Shown here: piece by piece, positions 12,143 through 25,201 of the stretch
Position numbering within the stretch: position 1 is the stretch's first letter
How the letters are laid out: the number at the start of each line of letters is the position of its first letter
Source of the DNA: Lingula anatina
Lineage: Eukaryota > Brachiopoda > Lingulata > Lingulida > Lingulidae
Direction of reading: 5' to 3'
DNA length: 64,000 nucleotides
Assembly (NCBI RefSeq): GCF_001039355.2
Contig: NW_019775688.1
Location: 124,772 to 188,771, forward strand
Notes under the pieces: model-generated
Database searches by the model: none
What the model saw: the letters and a program-made list of their open reading frames with translations, nothing else
What the model was told of the DNA's origin: nothing
Program-made: the position numbers and the translations under genes

Positions 12143-12301
12143 CTTGATTTTCTCAGCTGTCTCCTCCCATCTTTGGTTAAGCTGTGTAAGCTCTGGCTCC
12201 ACCAGTTTGTGGTATTTCTCACTGCGGCTCATCAAATCAATGGCCGAATCTCTCACTTGGTCAACTTGGTTATGAAGCTCATTCAGTTCTACTTGTAAGG
12301 A
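12143..12301 (-). CDS. DMD: Dystrophin exon 34, end of repeat R13
   Basis: This 159-nt exon (53 codons, phase 0; residues 1685-1737) contains SRSEKYHKLVEPELTQLNQR, very close to human LVEPQISELNHRF at the end of R13. Acceptor tttattgcag, donor AAG|gtaagt. Confidence 0.94.
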
Positions 12302-12509
12302 CTGCAATAAAGAATTTCAAATAATGCCATAACTTATAGAAAATTATCTCTTTTGTATGTTATTCACTCTATTTCTCACCATCCAACTATATATGACAAC
12401 CCTTTACTAAATATAGACAACTTAATTCTGTTAAACAAAAACACCATATTTCACATTCAAGCCTTCTGTTTACAGTGTTGGTTTCAAAATTAATACAATA
12501 TCTGCTTAC

Positions 12510-12665
12510 CTTGAGTTTTTCATATTCCCCATCAAGTGCCTGTTTCTCTGGTGAGCTCCTGTCCATGCTTTTTAATTTGTCTGCTATCTTGGTCAGCCAG
12601 ACTGTTACTTCCTTCAGGGAATCCTGGAACTCCCTGTACATCTCATCAAGGTGGGCAATTTGTTC
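12510..12665 (-). CDS. DMD: Dystrophin exon 33, first half of repeat R13
   Basis: This 156-nt exon (52 codons, phase 0; residues 1633-1684) reads MYREFQDSLKEVTVWLTKIA. This is the first helix of a spectrin repeat with the conserved Trp. Donor AAG|gtaagc, acceptor taaatttag. Confidence 0.93.
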
Positions 12666-12942
12666 CTAAATTTAGAAAGGTGGCATCCTTTACATTTCAA
12701 ATAACATATTGCCTCTTTGAATTCAATTGCAGTTTCAAGGCACAATATTATATCCTTTATTTCACTATTAAAGTAGTGTGCATGAACATTAATTAATATT
12801 TTTTCAGTAGTTTATTTTTCTCAAAATACCACTTTTTCATTAAATAAGAACCAAATACATACTGGGTTAAATCCATTAGTTAAGCAATTTCCTCAGAGCT
12901 GGAAAAAGTTGTGGTCGAGAAGAAAACAATGTCATATTTTAC

Positions 12943-13125
12943 CTGCAGCAATGTCTTCCTGGCAGCCAGTCTATTGGACAATTCATTCCAGTTATTCTTG
13001 ACTAGTTCCAGTGTTTGTGTGGCCTCCTCCAGCTGACCATCCTCGGCCATCTCCTGGATTTGGCTGACCAGTTCAGTGATGGTGGTCAGTGAAGGCTCTC
13101 TCTTAGCCAGCTCATGCATGGTGGT
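12943..13125 (-). CDS. DMD: Dystrophin exon 32, second half of repeat R12
   Basis: This 183-nt exon (61 codons, phase 0; residues 1572-1632) contains ETLELVKNNWNEL-type helix C sequence (TLELVKNNWNELSNRLAARK), aligning with human LSLLNSNWIAVTSRAEEW. Donor CAG|gtaaaa, acceptor ctatttcag. Confidence 0.93.
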
Positions 13126-13435
13126 CTGAAATAGGTATGAGGATGAGGATGTGGTAGGAAAAACTCTGAATACTTGATCCTAATTATTTTGCCCTTCCAC
13201 AATACCTCCCCCCCCCCCCGCCCCACACACACACACTTAATATTTTAATAATTATTTAAAAATTATTCTAATGTGCTAGTAGAACAAAAGAGTTCAGGGA
13301 TACCATTCTCTCTAGGTTTTTAAAGAACAGGATGCTTTCTATCATCATCTTTTTCTATTTATAAACTCTGTAGACCATAATACTACTGTCCTCACTGATT
13401 TCCTCCAACAAAATGGGTACCATACTGAAACTCAC

Positions 13436-13603
13436 CTCCATCCACATTTTCTCCTCTTCTGGGTTCTTAGGAGCCTTTACCATTTCCTTCTTGTTGAGCT
13501 CTCTCTGCACAGCATCCATCCATTCTGTGATCCCAGTCACCTCCTTTTTCAACTTTTTAGACACTTTTAAGGCCTTTTCTAATGTTTTCTTTCCCTGTGT
13601 TAC
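13436..13603 (-). CDS. DMD: Dystrophin exon 31, first half of repeat R12
   Basis: This 168-nt exon (56 codons, phase 0; residues 1516-1571) contains SKKLKKEVTGITEWMDAVQR, aligning with human SRKMRKEMNVLTEWLAATDM. Donor GAG|gtgagt, acceptor atattttcag. Confidence 0.94.
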
Positions 13604-13874
13604 CTGAAAATATTCCCGCATATATGGTTATTTGTTGCAATGTATAATACAGTGCACTCTTTAATGTTAAGTACATGTATAGCGTCATTATGTAATGAAT
13701 CAGGAACTAAACTACAAACCATGTATTAAAATGGGTAAAATTTGGGGGAGGGGGGGGTGTGCTTGCGTAAAGCGTGCTGCTTGCAGTAGGGGTGACAGTA
13801 TTGTGTTGGATGTGAAAAGTTGTGCTGAGTATTAATTGTGCTGTAAGTTCCACTTTATTATTATAATGACTCAC

Positions 13875-14030
13875 CTGTGCACCAAGCTCATTGTATTGTG
13901 TTTTTATTGCATCCAACTGTTTTCCAAGCTTGTCAGGAAAGTCCACCTGCTTCTTGTCAACCACTTGACGTCCAGTTTTGATCACAAATTCCACCTCCGA
14001 TTTGATCTCACTTAGGCACTTGTAGAATTT
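13875..14030 (-). CDS. DMD: Dystrophin exon 30, repeat R11
   Basis: This 156-nt exon (52 codons, phase 0; residues 1464-1515) contains SEVEFVIKTGRQVVDKKQ, one of the best-conserved stretches of the rod (human SEVEMVIKTGRQIVQKKQ), and YNELGAQ. Donor CAG|gtgagt, acceptor tttggcag. Confidence 0.96.
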
Positions 14031-15061
14031 CTGCCAAATAAAACCAGCACACTGCTTTGTCCAAGATTCACAGAAGACATTTTATAGTAAAAAAAGTTCA
14101 TCACACTGCAGACTTGTCCAGTATTAGTTTTATAAAAATATGAATAAACAATTAATCTTTTTTTTTTTACAGATCTTGAGATATAAAAAATATCAAGGAG
14201 GGGGAAAAAAGAAAGAGCTGAGTGAAGTGATGGGATTTTATACAGAAAAGAGTTAGGATTTTTTTAAAATGTGTCATGACATAAACTCAAATAAATGGAC
14301 AATGTGAAAATAAATAAACAAAAAGAATAAATACAAGTCATGCACATCTGTTTTGTTACTGCTACACAGAGAGTTAAAACACAGAAAAAAGCATTTTTGG
14401 AATAATATCAGTAAGGGAGATATCCATGTAAGACTATATTTAAAGCAAACTTCCAAATAAGAGTTTTAGCATGAATGGGTTATATTATGGTTAATATCTT
14501 CTTTATATGAGCAGGTAAGTAATAATGAATCAAGGTTGATGTGGACCAAGATGTCCCCCATCACAAAGAAACTGGTGCACAGGGTATTTGGGTGTCGAAC
14601 CCCTCTCAGCTGGTTTACCGAGATATCTCATTCCAGAATACCAAGTAGATATGTGGTCAATGCATCATGCTATTATTACATACTTGAATAAAAATAAATA
14701 AATTTCAAAACTTGGATTAGATTTTAAAATTTTCCCCATTTTTCTTTTTTGAATTGCAAGTCAAATAAGAAATGAACTAAGATCAGACACAGAAAATTTT
14801 GCATTACCTAAGGCAAAAAATTTATCCTAATAGAAACATATTTTGAAAATAAAGAAATCAAAGTTAATATGCACAAAATTTCTCGTCTATAATTTACTTG
14901 TACCTAAATAAAATATTTGCTGTCAGGCATGTGCAGAGACCACCACTACATGTGCTTTTCTAGAAATCTCATAACATCTCAGCAAATCACGAGGTCATTC
15001 CATACATCACAGAGCATGCAGGGAGTGACAGGGAGGAGGGAGGCAGGACACACAAACCCAC
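14031..15061. other. Dystrophin intron between exons 29 and 30
   Basis: The intron is about 1 kb and AT-rich, with a T run near 14158-14168. I see nothing else in it. Confidence 0.6.
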
Positions 15062-15235
15062 CATGCACTGGTCTAATTGTGTCTGGACGACTTCTGGGTC
15101 CTCGCTACGCAGTTCAATGAGGTGAATCCTCTCCTGAACTTCCTCCAGAGCTCTCTTGACATGAGTAAGTTTGGGTTCAAAATCAACTGGACGTTGAAAC
15201 TTCATGAACTTCAGCTGCACCTCTCCATAGTGTTT
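15062..15235 (-). CDS. DMD: Dystrophin exon 29, repeat R10
   Basis: This 174-nt exon (58 codons, phase 0; residues 1406-1463) contains FQRPVDFEPKLTHVKRALEE and EVVQTQLDQCM, aligning with human FQKPANFEQRLQESKMILDE and EVVQSQLNHCV. Donor ATG|gtgggt, acceptor tttactcag. Confidence 0.95.
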
Positions 15236-15463
15236 CTGAGTAAAGACAAAAGTTAAAGATGCTTTAAATCTTTGTATCGTCATATCATAGGAATATGATT
15301 GAAAAAGAAAATTATAAAATTTAATTACTTTCTGTGCTTATTGAAAATTATAAATTAAATATATTAAATAGCCTTTGTATGTTGTTGAGTTTGAATCACT
15401 GCTGATTATATCCAAAATCCATTATATCAGCCAGGACTCTTTTTGTTGTAAACATTTAAATAC

Positions 15464-15592
15464 CTTGAGTATGAGTATTTGCTGTTCAAGACGTGCACTG
15501 GCCTCTTGTTTTCCCTGAGCTTTGTAATCTAACATCTGCTTCTCCATTTCATTGAGCATCTGATCCTGCTGCTCAAATTCTTGTTTAAGACT
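15464..15592 (-). CDS. DMD: Dystrophin exon 28, R9-R10 junction
   Basis: This 129-nt exon (43 codons, phase 0; residues 1363-1405) starts SLKQEFEQQDQML and ends EQQILILK. It is highly charged coiled-coil sequence that fills the gap between exons 27 and 29 in register with human. Donor AAG|gtattt is weak, and the acceptor tcaaatag has a poor pyrimidine tract. Confidence 0.88.
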
Positions 15593-15822
15593 CTATTTGA
15601 CAAGAGAAAAAAATCAAAAACAAGAAATGTAGAATCTTCAGCAATGGCTTACAAGCATGTCTGTTTTTCCATCAAAGTTAAAAACAAAAGGTCAATAATG
15701 CACTGTTGGTTATATACTTATCAAATAACTAGATATATGATTGAACAGTGTAATTTTAATATGATAGAGTGCCACCACATCACAATAAACTAAATTTTGA
15801 AAAATCTTTTCTATAACCTTAC

Positions 15823-15984
15823 CTCAAACTCCTCTGGCATATCGCCTGCCAACATGTCTGCATCCAGGCGAGACTGCAGCAGACTACTGACCTCCATCAT
15901 CCAATGGGTCATCTCAATCATCTGACGCTCAATGTTCTGAGCCTGAGTGATGGCCTCCTCCAACTTCTCAATGGCACTCAGGCC
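15823..15984 (-). CDS. DMD: Dystrophin exon 27, repeat R9
   Basis: This 162-nt exon (54 codons, phase 0; residues 1309-1362) contains MIEMTHWMMEVSSLLQSRLD, the first helix of R9. It ends MPEEFE, where human has MPQEAQ. Donor GAG|gtaagg, acceptor tctgttgcag. Confidence 0.94.
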
Positions 15985-16137
15985 CTGCAACAGACACACA
16001 AGTCAGCACATCAATCATTCGTCAAATCCTAAGTTACAAGAATGCATAATAAAGACTACTGAATAGAAATATTTTAAATATTATATCTTGATTTTCTTCA
16101 TAAATTTTTTCTTTGAATGCTCAGATTTCCCTCTCAC

Positions 16138-16290
16138 CTCTTCCATGAGTTTATCCCATCTTGTGTTGAAGTTATCCACCTCCGTTTTCACTGTGGATGT
16201 CATAATTTTACTTGCAATCAGCAGTTCACCCAGTTCATTGATCTTATTCTTGTTATCCTCAGATGGGTCACGTACATAGCCTTCTAGTTC
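16138..16290 (-). CDS. DMD: Dystrophin exon 26, end of repeat R8
   Basis: This 153-nt exon (51 codons, phase 0; residues 1258-1308) contains DPSEDNKNKINELGELLI and VDNFNTRWDKLMEE, aligning with human SEDNPNQIRILAQTL and LETFNSRWRELHEE. Donor GAG|gtgaga, acceptor tactaatag. Confidence 0.94.
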
Positions 16291-16490
16291 CTATTAGTAA
16301 ACCAGCATTTAATGAATGAGGAAAAACTATACAACACTTAAACACAAATAAGAAAATGCTCATCATATTCACTACAATGACACACTCATCACATAAAAGT
16401 TTCTACTAAATAAGACAAAAAAGTACACAAGTTGACAAATAATTAATTGGTGGACATTATAAACAAAATACCAGGTATCAATGTACTAAC

Positions 16491-16594
16491 ATCTAACTCT
16501 TCTGAAATTTCCTCGGCGTCAGCACTAGATTTGGATGAAGAATTCAGCTTTTTCTGCAAGCCATCTAACCACTTATTTTCCTCTCGTAGCAAAG
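16491..16594 (-). CDS. DMD: Dystrophin exon 25, first helix of repeat R8
   Basis: This 104-nt exon (phase 1 in, 0 out; residues 1223-1257) contains LLREENKWLDGLQKKL and DAEEISEELD, aligning with human LEKANKWLNEVEFKL and GAEEISEVLD. Donor GAT|gttagt is less usual, and the acceptor is cacatctttcag. Confidence 0.93.
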
Positions 16595-16894
16595 CTGAAA
16601 GATGTGACCGTTTTTTTTTTAATATTAAATTGACTAATGGCGTGTTACAACACAAATTATACTCATACATAGATGCACAATTACCTTTAAAATGCTTATT
16701 ATTAATTTCATTATCTACCTAATTGATGAAGAGAGGACATAATTCAAAACCTACTTTTCAGATCATCAATAAACATCAATATATGCACTGTAGTTGTTCT
16801 TTAAGTTCACTATTCACAATTCTTAATCATAATACTGATCCTAGCATCATGTGAATGCCATAATTTCCAGACGATAAAAGCGTGATTGATGTAC

Positions 16895-17099
16895 CTTTTA
16901 ATTGGTTCCAATTGGAATTTGCCTCTTCATACATCTTGAGGCTATTATCAACACGGTTGCGGATATCCAGGCAGCAATTACTGAGAATGTTAATTTTCTG
17001 GGCAAGTTCTTCTGAGGATTCCATGGAAGAATCCTCTGCACAGCTTTTATGGATGTCTTCTATTTCTTTTTCTTTGCTTCTTACTTCATCTTTCAGTTT
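16895..17099 (-). CDS. DMD: Dystrophin exon 24, R7-R8
   Basis: This 205-nt exon (phase 0 in, 1 out; residues 1155-1222) contains KLKDEVRSKEKEIEDI, then SSEELAQKINILSNCCLDIR, ending NSNWNQLK. The split last codon joins exon 25 cleanly. Donor AAAAG|gtacat, acceptor tttttccag. Confidence 0.93.
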
Positions 17100-17395
17100 C
17101 TGGAAAAATTAATTGATTTTATTCAACCAAGACTTCTAATCAATCAACATTTAATCGGTCTTTCCAGGTAAACAGACGTTTTTTTCAGATAACACTGACA
17201 TACCAGCAGATGACATTTCTAACCTTCATGGTCAGTGCTCCAGTCTGACAATGATTGATACAAAATCTTTTGATCCATAATAAAGAAATCATGTTGTCTT
17301 TTATGATGAACAGTCTGACTGATTCACACTCACATAGTTCACCAAACTGAGAAAACACCTAGCTACTATTACCTAATATCTGATATCATAACTAC

Positions 17396-17722
17396 CTTGA
17401 ATTTCTTTGTAGCTGTAAACAAATCTGTGTGAGTTTCACAAACAAAGTCAGAAGAGAGCTCCTTCTCAGTCACACTGTCACACCATTCATTCAGACTTTC
17501 TATGTTTTTCAAGACTTCTTGGCTCTTTTCTAAGGCTGACTGTAGCTGCTCATTCTGTTCCTTAGACTGTTGTACAACATTCTCCCAGCGTTGGTCAAGG
17601 GTGCCGATTTCTTCCTGCAGGACAGCAGCATATTCCTCAGAGGCAGCATTAATCAGCTCCTCACTTAGTTCATGAATACTGTCAACTGTGGACTGCAAAG
17701 TTTTGATGTCTTCTTGGACTCC
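17396..17722 (-). CDS. DMD: Dystrophin exon 23, end of R6 and start of R7
   Basis: This 327-nt exon (109 codons, phase 0; residues 1046-1154) contains EEIGTLDQRWENVVQQSKEQ (end of R6) and IESLNEWCDSVTEKELSSDF (start of R7; human LSEMHEWMTQAEEEYLERDF). Donor AAG|gtagtt, acceptor gaattttag. Confidence 0.95.
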
Positions 17723-18407
17723 CTAAAATTCAAGAGTTGACAGGCCTTTATATGTGGTTATGATTATGATTAAATCTCAAATTTATCGAACAGTGAATAA
17801 AATCTTAACAGTACAAAGTTTACACAAAATTTATTACCTGTTGAAACAGGTTAATCAGTTTAGTAATGTTATATATTGGTACAGGAAATTTGACTTTTTG
17901 TCATAAAGTAATATTGTTATTATACAGATATGTAGCAGCAGGCAGCTGCTGAAGATGTCAGACTGACAATGAAAAGTGTCTGCAGTCTGTCCATCTGATT
18001 TTTATAAACTGATCTAAATCCCTTGTGAGCAAAATTTAGCAGAGATGAAATAAATCTTTACTCATTAATATCAATATCTTTTACCATTTTGTATCAATAA
18101 TACAGCAATAATTCCCTTAAGCTCTTCTACTGAACAGTTTACTACAAAAAAACTTACTTCATGCTTGCTTTTTCAAGCATTCCACATGTTTACAAAGATC
18201 TGTTAGTTGCCCTCAAATTACAAACATGTTGAGCCTCATCCAAATATTTTCCTCTCAACTAACATCACATAAACACACTTTCTATTGAGACATAACAACT
18301 TGTACAGAACCAATGGCAATGTGATAATTATATGTCAGTTTGTAGTCAGAATTCCTGGCTAATATTCCCGTGCCAGAAAAATGGAATGTTAGTATTATCT
18401 TACTTAC

Positions 18408-18521
18408 ATTACTCTCATTAAGCTGGGCCTCCAGTGTGTCAACATCTCCCAGTGCTGGCATCTCGGCTTTTAAGAAGGTGTCCATTTCATCCATCCACCT
18501 ATTTAACCCAGATACCTGGTT
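18408..18521 (-). CDS. DMD: Dystrophin exon 22, first helix of repeat R6
   Basis: This 114-nt exon (38 codons, phase 0; residues 1008-1045) contains LNRWMDEMDTFLKAEMPALG, aligning with human LKKWMAEVDVFLKEEWPALG. Donor AAT|gtaagt, acceptor tttttttcag. Confidence 0.96.
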
Positions 18522-19964
18522 CTGAAAAAAAAAAATTATTCGTAGTATCATCACTTGAATTTAAACAACTTCACTGTATACACAGTATGTATCTTGAACA
18601 GATCTAACATAAACAATTCTGGAGAGGAAACCATCCCACCTCTCTTGCTCGCCCCAAGACCAAGTTCTTGCCATTATTGTAGCTAATGTATCACAACTTG
18701 TAGTTTATTACTGAATTTTCTTTTTTCACATAATTGTCCACTTCAAGACAATTGGTTTAAGATTGTCTGTTTCATCAAAGATGGTCATGGGAACAACTCT
18801 GAGACCAGTTCTCTACAAGAGCAAAATTTAAAACATACATTTTCTTCATGTTGTGAGCCCACAATGTGTTAGCAGCATACATGCCCTTCCCAATGGACCA
18901 GCAAGGGTGTCAATCAGGCCTGACGGGTCACTTACAGCAGGGACTTTGACATTGACTTTAACATTTACGCATGCTGACATGCAACCAATGAATCTCAAGG
19001 CAAATTACTGCGCATTCCTTACGGTCATAAACTTGTTGTTGTGATATACTAAATCATATTTAAACTGTCAGTCCCAGTGTGTAAATCTACAAAATAATCC
19101 AGTTAAATCCTGCCGTTGCTAATTTTTGTTATTTTAATCTGGCCTTTTTCTTGTAATGCACGCGCATATATCACAAGTTATACCACAACTAAAAAAAAGT
19201 AAGTAAATTTAACAAGATTTCCAACAGTCAAAAAAAGAGTTGCAGGTCAATTTGTTATTGAAAGTAATCTTATCCAGATCCACAACAATTCAAATCACCA
19301 GGAGCAAACCTCAGCAAATACTGATAAAGCTAAGTGGATTTTAGGAGTGTTTTTCTAAATTTAGGATAGCAAATTCCAACACCTATGATCTCGCCTGCAC
19401 TGAGGCACATCACACTTTGGTGAGAGTATTTCTGCTTTTAAAAAATTATTTGCAAAAGCCACACTGTCTGATACTAAATGCTCACTGCGCCATTCAATAT
19501 GCTAAAATTAATTTGGGGATTAATAATTTAAATATATCTGAAATATACCTGTTTAGCAAGACTAAGTGAGTACATAAAAACATGACCATATCTATATTAT
19601 ACTGTGTCATACAAAAGAAATGAAACATCAACATATTGTTTTCTAAGCTTTAGAGAAACTTAAAATTCAATGATGTTTTGCACTTAACATTTTATCAATT
19701 ACAAGCACATCTTAATAACAATTAAAGTTTAATTTCAGATTAAAAAACTGTTCAGCACATAGAGACACAAGTATATAAACCATGTAGTACATGAGACCGT
19801 GCATTTGCATTTACCAAAGTACATTAAATTTCATCATGTTTTACCTGACACTTTACAACACTGAATAATGCTAACATTTTACACAGACAAAGAGACAAAA
19901 TCATAATATTGATTTTTAACACTTACAACACAAAAGACAGCATCTCTATTAGCTATCCACCCAC
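18522..19964. other. Dystrophin intron between exons 21 and 22
   Basis: The intron is 1.4 kb and AT-rich. I see no exon, RNA gene or repeat in it. Confidence 0.6.
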
Positions 19965-20180
19965 CTCATACTGCTTGAGTCTCTCAATCCCCTGTTCCCC
20001 TTTGACCACCGTGTCTGCTATAGTGGAAGCCATGGCATTCCAACGAGCTGTCAGTTCCTCCAGCTCTCCTTGCAGCTTCTTGGCTTTCTCCTCTGAGGCG
20101 GCCCTCTCCACCAACACCTCACCTGTGCTGCTGATGTATTCTTTATTGGACAAGTTCTCAGTTACCTCACCTTGAAGTTC
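19965..20180 (-). CDS. DMD: Dystrophin exon 21, second half of repeat R5
   Basis: This 216-nt exon (72 codons, phase 0; residues 936-1007) contains ASEEKAKKLQGELEELTARW, aligning with human SRKYQSEFEEIEGRW, and ends RLKQYE. Donor GAG|gtgggt, acceptor gtgttctag. Confidence 0.95.
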
Positions 20181-23100
20181 CTAGAACACAGATTGGAACT
20201 AAGATAAAATTCAATGGCCTGAACAGTATTCTATTACTGTTACTTTTTACTCTGCTACGGAGCTGAGCTGCACACATCGGGCAGCCACAGCTTTGTTCAT
20301 TTCTGATTAAACTTTCTTTGTAAGTGACATAATCAAGATGTATACCTCCACATTTCCTCTCTTCCAGTATGCTGGTACCTTTACAGGAAGGTTCGCCTAC
20401 CACAACACCCAGCATCAAACGTAATGGAGAATTTGTTTGCTGCCTTATCTAAACATATCATGTACCTTGGAAACTCTGCAGGAAGTCATGCTAGTCTGTG
20501 TGGGTCTGTGAACTGTCTTAAACAGGTGACAACCCAGTTTACCTGAATCTTCTGCCCAGTTTCACCATCGTATACAAACCACTTTTTATTTACATAAACA
20601 TTTTTATTTGATAACTGAGATTGTCCCCATGGGCACTGGTTTTGTGTTCCAATCCTAAAAAAACCAGTTTCGGAGTTAAGAATAACCAGTGAACAAAAAA
20701 CACTCCACTTATTGCATTCTGAGTCAGCATGTAATGCGAAAAATCACGTAGGTAATTTTTTTTTATTGAGAATATATGTTATCCTATCTTTCTGCCAATT
20801 TAGCAGGCAGACACCACTCAAAGTTTATCTTCTGTATGAAAATATCTTCCATGTGTATGTTCCAGAATCCTGAAAGCATTCAGCTCAGAGGTAAATAGAT
20901 CTTTCAACAGCGTTGGTAACAGTTCGCTCTACTCAATTAGATTCCCAAATATGAACCTTCACAGGGCCACATCTCACTGATCCTGAGCTCACTCGCCATC
21001 AGGAGACTTGTAAATTCTTTCCAATTTTCCACCCAGAGAGAAGGGCAGACCACCTATATACTGCAGATTACTGCCATTATAAATACCTGGTGTTAATAAT
21101 ATGAACCTAAGAAGAAAGGGGGTTCTTATCCCTCATCAGATAACCCATGTTCTAAATACTCTGATACAATCTTCTACCATTTTGATTTGGCCATTGCATG
21201 CTTTAATGAATGTATAACAGATTGACCAGTTAGTTTCAATAGGGGCATAAGATAGCACAGTTCTTGCCATCTACAAATTCCACCACTCCCCAAACAATAT
21301 GGAAACCCAAGGGTAAACTGCTAGTCTTGAAAATGAACCTTTTTATACAAATATTAAAGAAATCCTCCTTGAAAAGCTGCTTACATATTAAAGTGTTCAA
21401 TTGTCAAATGGCTTACTATTTAGTTTACTTACAAGAATCTTACAGTATCTGTAACCAAACAGTGATGAAAGTGAAAGAAATGTACAATGTTTTGGCCCTT
21501 TTTTCAGTTATGAGGTATTTTAAACATCAGAAAAAACCCAACTATCATGTTTTCATTTAAAGTAAGGTATTAATTTTTCAATGCCAAAGAGCCTAGGAGG
21601 TGCCAGGATAGGAAAAAGAAAACGGGACAAGAGAATTATTACTGAAAAATATTTCTGAAACTACTTATCTGTTTAAAAACAAACTTGGTCATAAACAGGA
21701 AGAGCCCTTCAAAATATTCACTTAACACTACAATCAACAACAAACATAAAATATTGATATATATAAATCAAGGACAGCTCTTGTAATGTTCTGACATTTG
21801 TAAATATGAAAATGTCTCTGTTCTAAACAGCCCATCCTTCATGAATAGTTGCCAAGTATAAATCTTCAACTTACTTTTATTCTTCCATGTTGTATCGAAG
21901 ATGCAAAACTGTTATTTGAAATTGCATCGACTGTGGGTTCCCATTCCTTCAGTAACTTTCAGCATTGAAGATAGTGAGAATCAGTTTTATCAGATTTAGC
22001 GCTGTTTATCATTTAACCTTTAATGTTCTGTAGTTGATCAGATAAAGTACACTGTCCCTCTACACCTATAGCCCTGCCAATCCTCCTGCAGAACACTAGC
22101 TTGCCAACTTTAAGTGAGACTAATGTCTGTTAAAGACTATTTGAGCAAATTCTTTTACTTTTTCAGATAATTCATACCATACTAAATGCCAGGCATAAAA
22201 TTGCATGCATATGAGGCAGCTCAGGTAAAGTGTTCTTTTTAATGGTGTAAAATATACCACTTGAGCCAACACATGTACAGAAGTCTTTTAACCCAGTTTA
22301 ACGTGATATCCCTACTCCTCCCAGGCCAATTCAAGTTAATTATCCTAGGTGAAATGACAGCATCAATCGAATTCACTTCTTCAATAGAAAATTAATCACA
22401 ATAAATCCACTGAGAAGATGGTCCCTGGAGAGATTTAAAAGACATTCACCCACAAACGTTTATGTCTGCAGTGAACAAAAATGCTATGGTGGAGAGGATA
22501 TACCCCAGACAAAAACCTCATTTGTCAGCTTGCATTTGATCTCATCTGTAAAAGCATACAAGATGAGTTCTGAACCATTTTTTTTCTGTTCAGTCACCTT
22601 TTCTGTTGCTGGAAAATTTCACTTCTGTGTCAATACATAAAAAGTGCATGAAATTACTGCTACTAGTTTAAACTTAATCTGCAATTAGGCTTAAACAGTC
22701 CAGTCTAACTCTTCAATACCTCTCTCCATATTTTACCTTCATAAAATCTCTCTCAATTCTAGTACTTACAACTACTTGGAAATTAATGTTTATCGATCTA
22801 CATAATTACAACTAAATACATAATAAAATGGGTGCATGCATTTTATCCTGTATACTTGTCCCCATTAGGACTGTAGTCAAGCATGTATTTTTAAAATACT
22901 TACTGAAAACAGATCCATCTTTAATATTTACCTGTTATTCAAGAAGCGATTACAAGAAACTGTCCTTCAGTTACCCCCTCGTCCTTTATCTACATGTATA
23001 CAGGCATGCACACACACACTCACCAGCATATTCATGCTATCACAGTATACAAAGAAATCTTCATTCACAGGCGGTTTCAAATACTTTTGCTGCTACAAAT

Positions 23101-25201
23101 AACTAGAACAAATATCTTAAAAGCATGAAAGAGCTATATACCCTTTTTTTACAAGTACATGCATGCCCGCTTGTATGCACACATGCACAAACAAACATTA
23201 AGCATAAAAATCAAGATATGCATATCTTGTCAGATGAGCTCCTTACCTGCTGCACACGTCAGTTCAACACAACATCTGCAGAGTAACCCCATGCATCAGC
23301 AGCACATTCTGGCAGGCTACAGTGAGCAGGTAGATCATGTGTGACTGTATGGAAGCATCCTGAACTAAACACTATCCGTCTACTGAAGGTATATATACAT
23401 ATAGCACAGCTATCAGGATCTGTACACACACATACAGATAATGCAGTGGTAATATTCACATAACCCTGACCTAGTACAAGTCCATGTTTCTCCTCCTGAA
23501 CACAATCTTCAGGACACACTTCCAAGGATTAATTGTTAATTCCATTTTCAAAATGTTGGATGTTAAGTGTGTTTAATGGAAGTCACCCATTATGCCAATC
23601 TTATTGTATACATCTTTATCTGAAATCTCAGATGGCCCATTAACTCTGTCACTTGTGTTATGCTAATGATAATTACATCACCAGCATGCCACACTAGCAT
23701 CACACAGAGTTGGAGATTTCAGAGAAAACACGTCACCTTCCTACACTGAAAGGCAACACTGATAATTTGTAATACAATGGAAATTGTAAAAAATACATTT
23801 TGCCCTAATGTTTCCTTGCATTCAGATCAACAGTGTGTCTTATCCCGAAAGCTGGTGATACTCTGTCTTTTTGGCAATGGACCCTTTTGATGCTTTTTTC
23901 TGGACTTACACTCGATCACGGCTTTAACCTGAACCGTTCACCCTTATTTCCATGCTTGCTATCTTAAATCTACAGCGCTGTTGTAAATACACCAACAATC
24001 TTTATTATTCCAAAGCTGAGCTAATTTTAGATTGCTTTCTTGTGTTCTTCTTTTTGAATTTTCACTTTCTGCCAATCCACAAGGGTTGTGTTGCACCCTT
24101 TTACATCTGCTCCTCCATGCCAATTTGATAACCCTGTAGTAGATGGGTTTTTTTTCTCTTTGCAAAATTGTTTTCTTTACCACCATCAGGATAGTGTAAG
24201 ATGTATGTGGAACGGATTACTTAATGCTAGAGGGTTATTTTTGTTAGTTTTTGTACTTAATCATCACATTCTCATTTTTTCCTTTCATATATTTTTATTT
24301 CCCTTCTCAGTAATTTTTGGAATTACTTAAGACGGCAAACCATCTGTGACATTGCATTGTGCTGGGTCTGGTATTCATGAGGGCATGGCAGCAGACAAGT
24401 TCCCATATTGTTGTACTGAACAAGAAATTAAAACTACCAGCACTGTGTTGTTTTACCGTGTGTAAGATCTGACTGTGATTGTAAATAAAAAGGACTGTTC
24501 TTTAAGAATTCTAATTGGCATAAGATTAAACTCCTCCATATGTCACAAGTGGGTTTCTCTTCTTCTTTCTCTCCCTTTCATTCATCATCACCAGTGATGG
24601 ACAAACTGCACTGCTGTGTACATAATATACAAAGCTTTGCTGGCAAATGTCAGGAATTCATGTTCACAGGTAAAATTTATGTGAGGAGTCAACATGCCAA
24701 ATAAATATGAATAGTTTGGTTATCTTTCAAGAAACTTAGACCTCATTCTTCATCACTCTTCTTTTCAGCAGTTTTTAAGTGTCAGACTTTTGACCTTGCT
24801 TCCTTTTAAAAAAAACACGTTGTTCAAAGTCATCTTGGAAAGAGAGTTTTTATGCCACTTCAAACATCTTTTGTGACAGAAAACCACATTCACTTTTTTT
24901 TATGATCTGTTCTCTGTGTATCTATCACTGCAAGACACCACATTTTGATATTTTCATATCCGATTGATCATATTTCACTGACAACAAGTCTTGGTGTTAC
25001 TTTTTTTTCAAAATCGTTATGAAACATTAATAAATGACAATGAACCATGTACCCTCTATGCTAGTCTTTGTTCTTACATTTCTTCAACAATACTTGATCA
25101 AATGCTTCTTGAAATAATGCTTTGTACCTTTACAGCTGGTACTTGATTTTAGTCCCCTTGGAGTCAAGGAGTATAATACAGAAAACTCAGATAGCTCTTA
25201 C
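20181..25201. other. Dystrophin intron between exons 20 and 21 (5 kb)
   Basis: This is the largest intron between rod exons. It contains many short open frames, but none with splice-bounded similarity to dystrophin. The flanking exons join without missing residues against human, so no constitutive exon is expected. I see no RNA gene or transposon. Confidence 0.6.
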
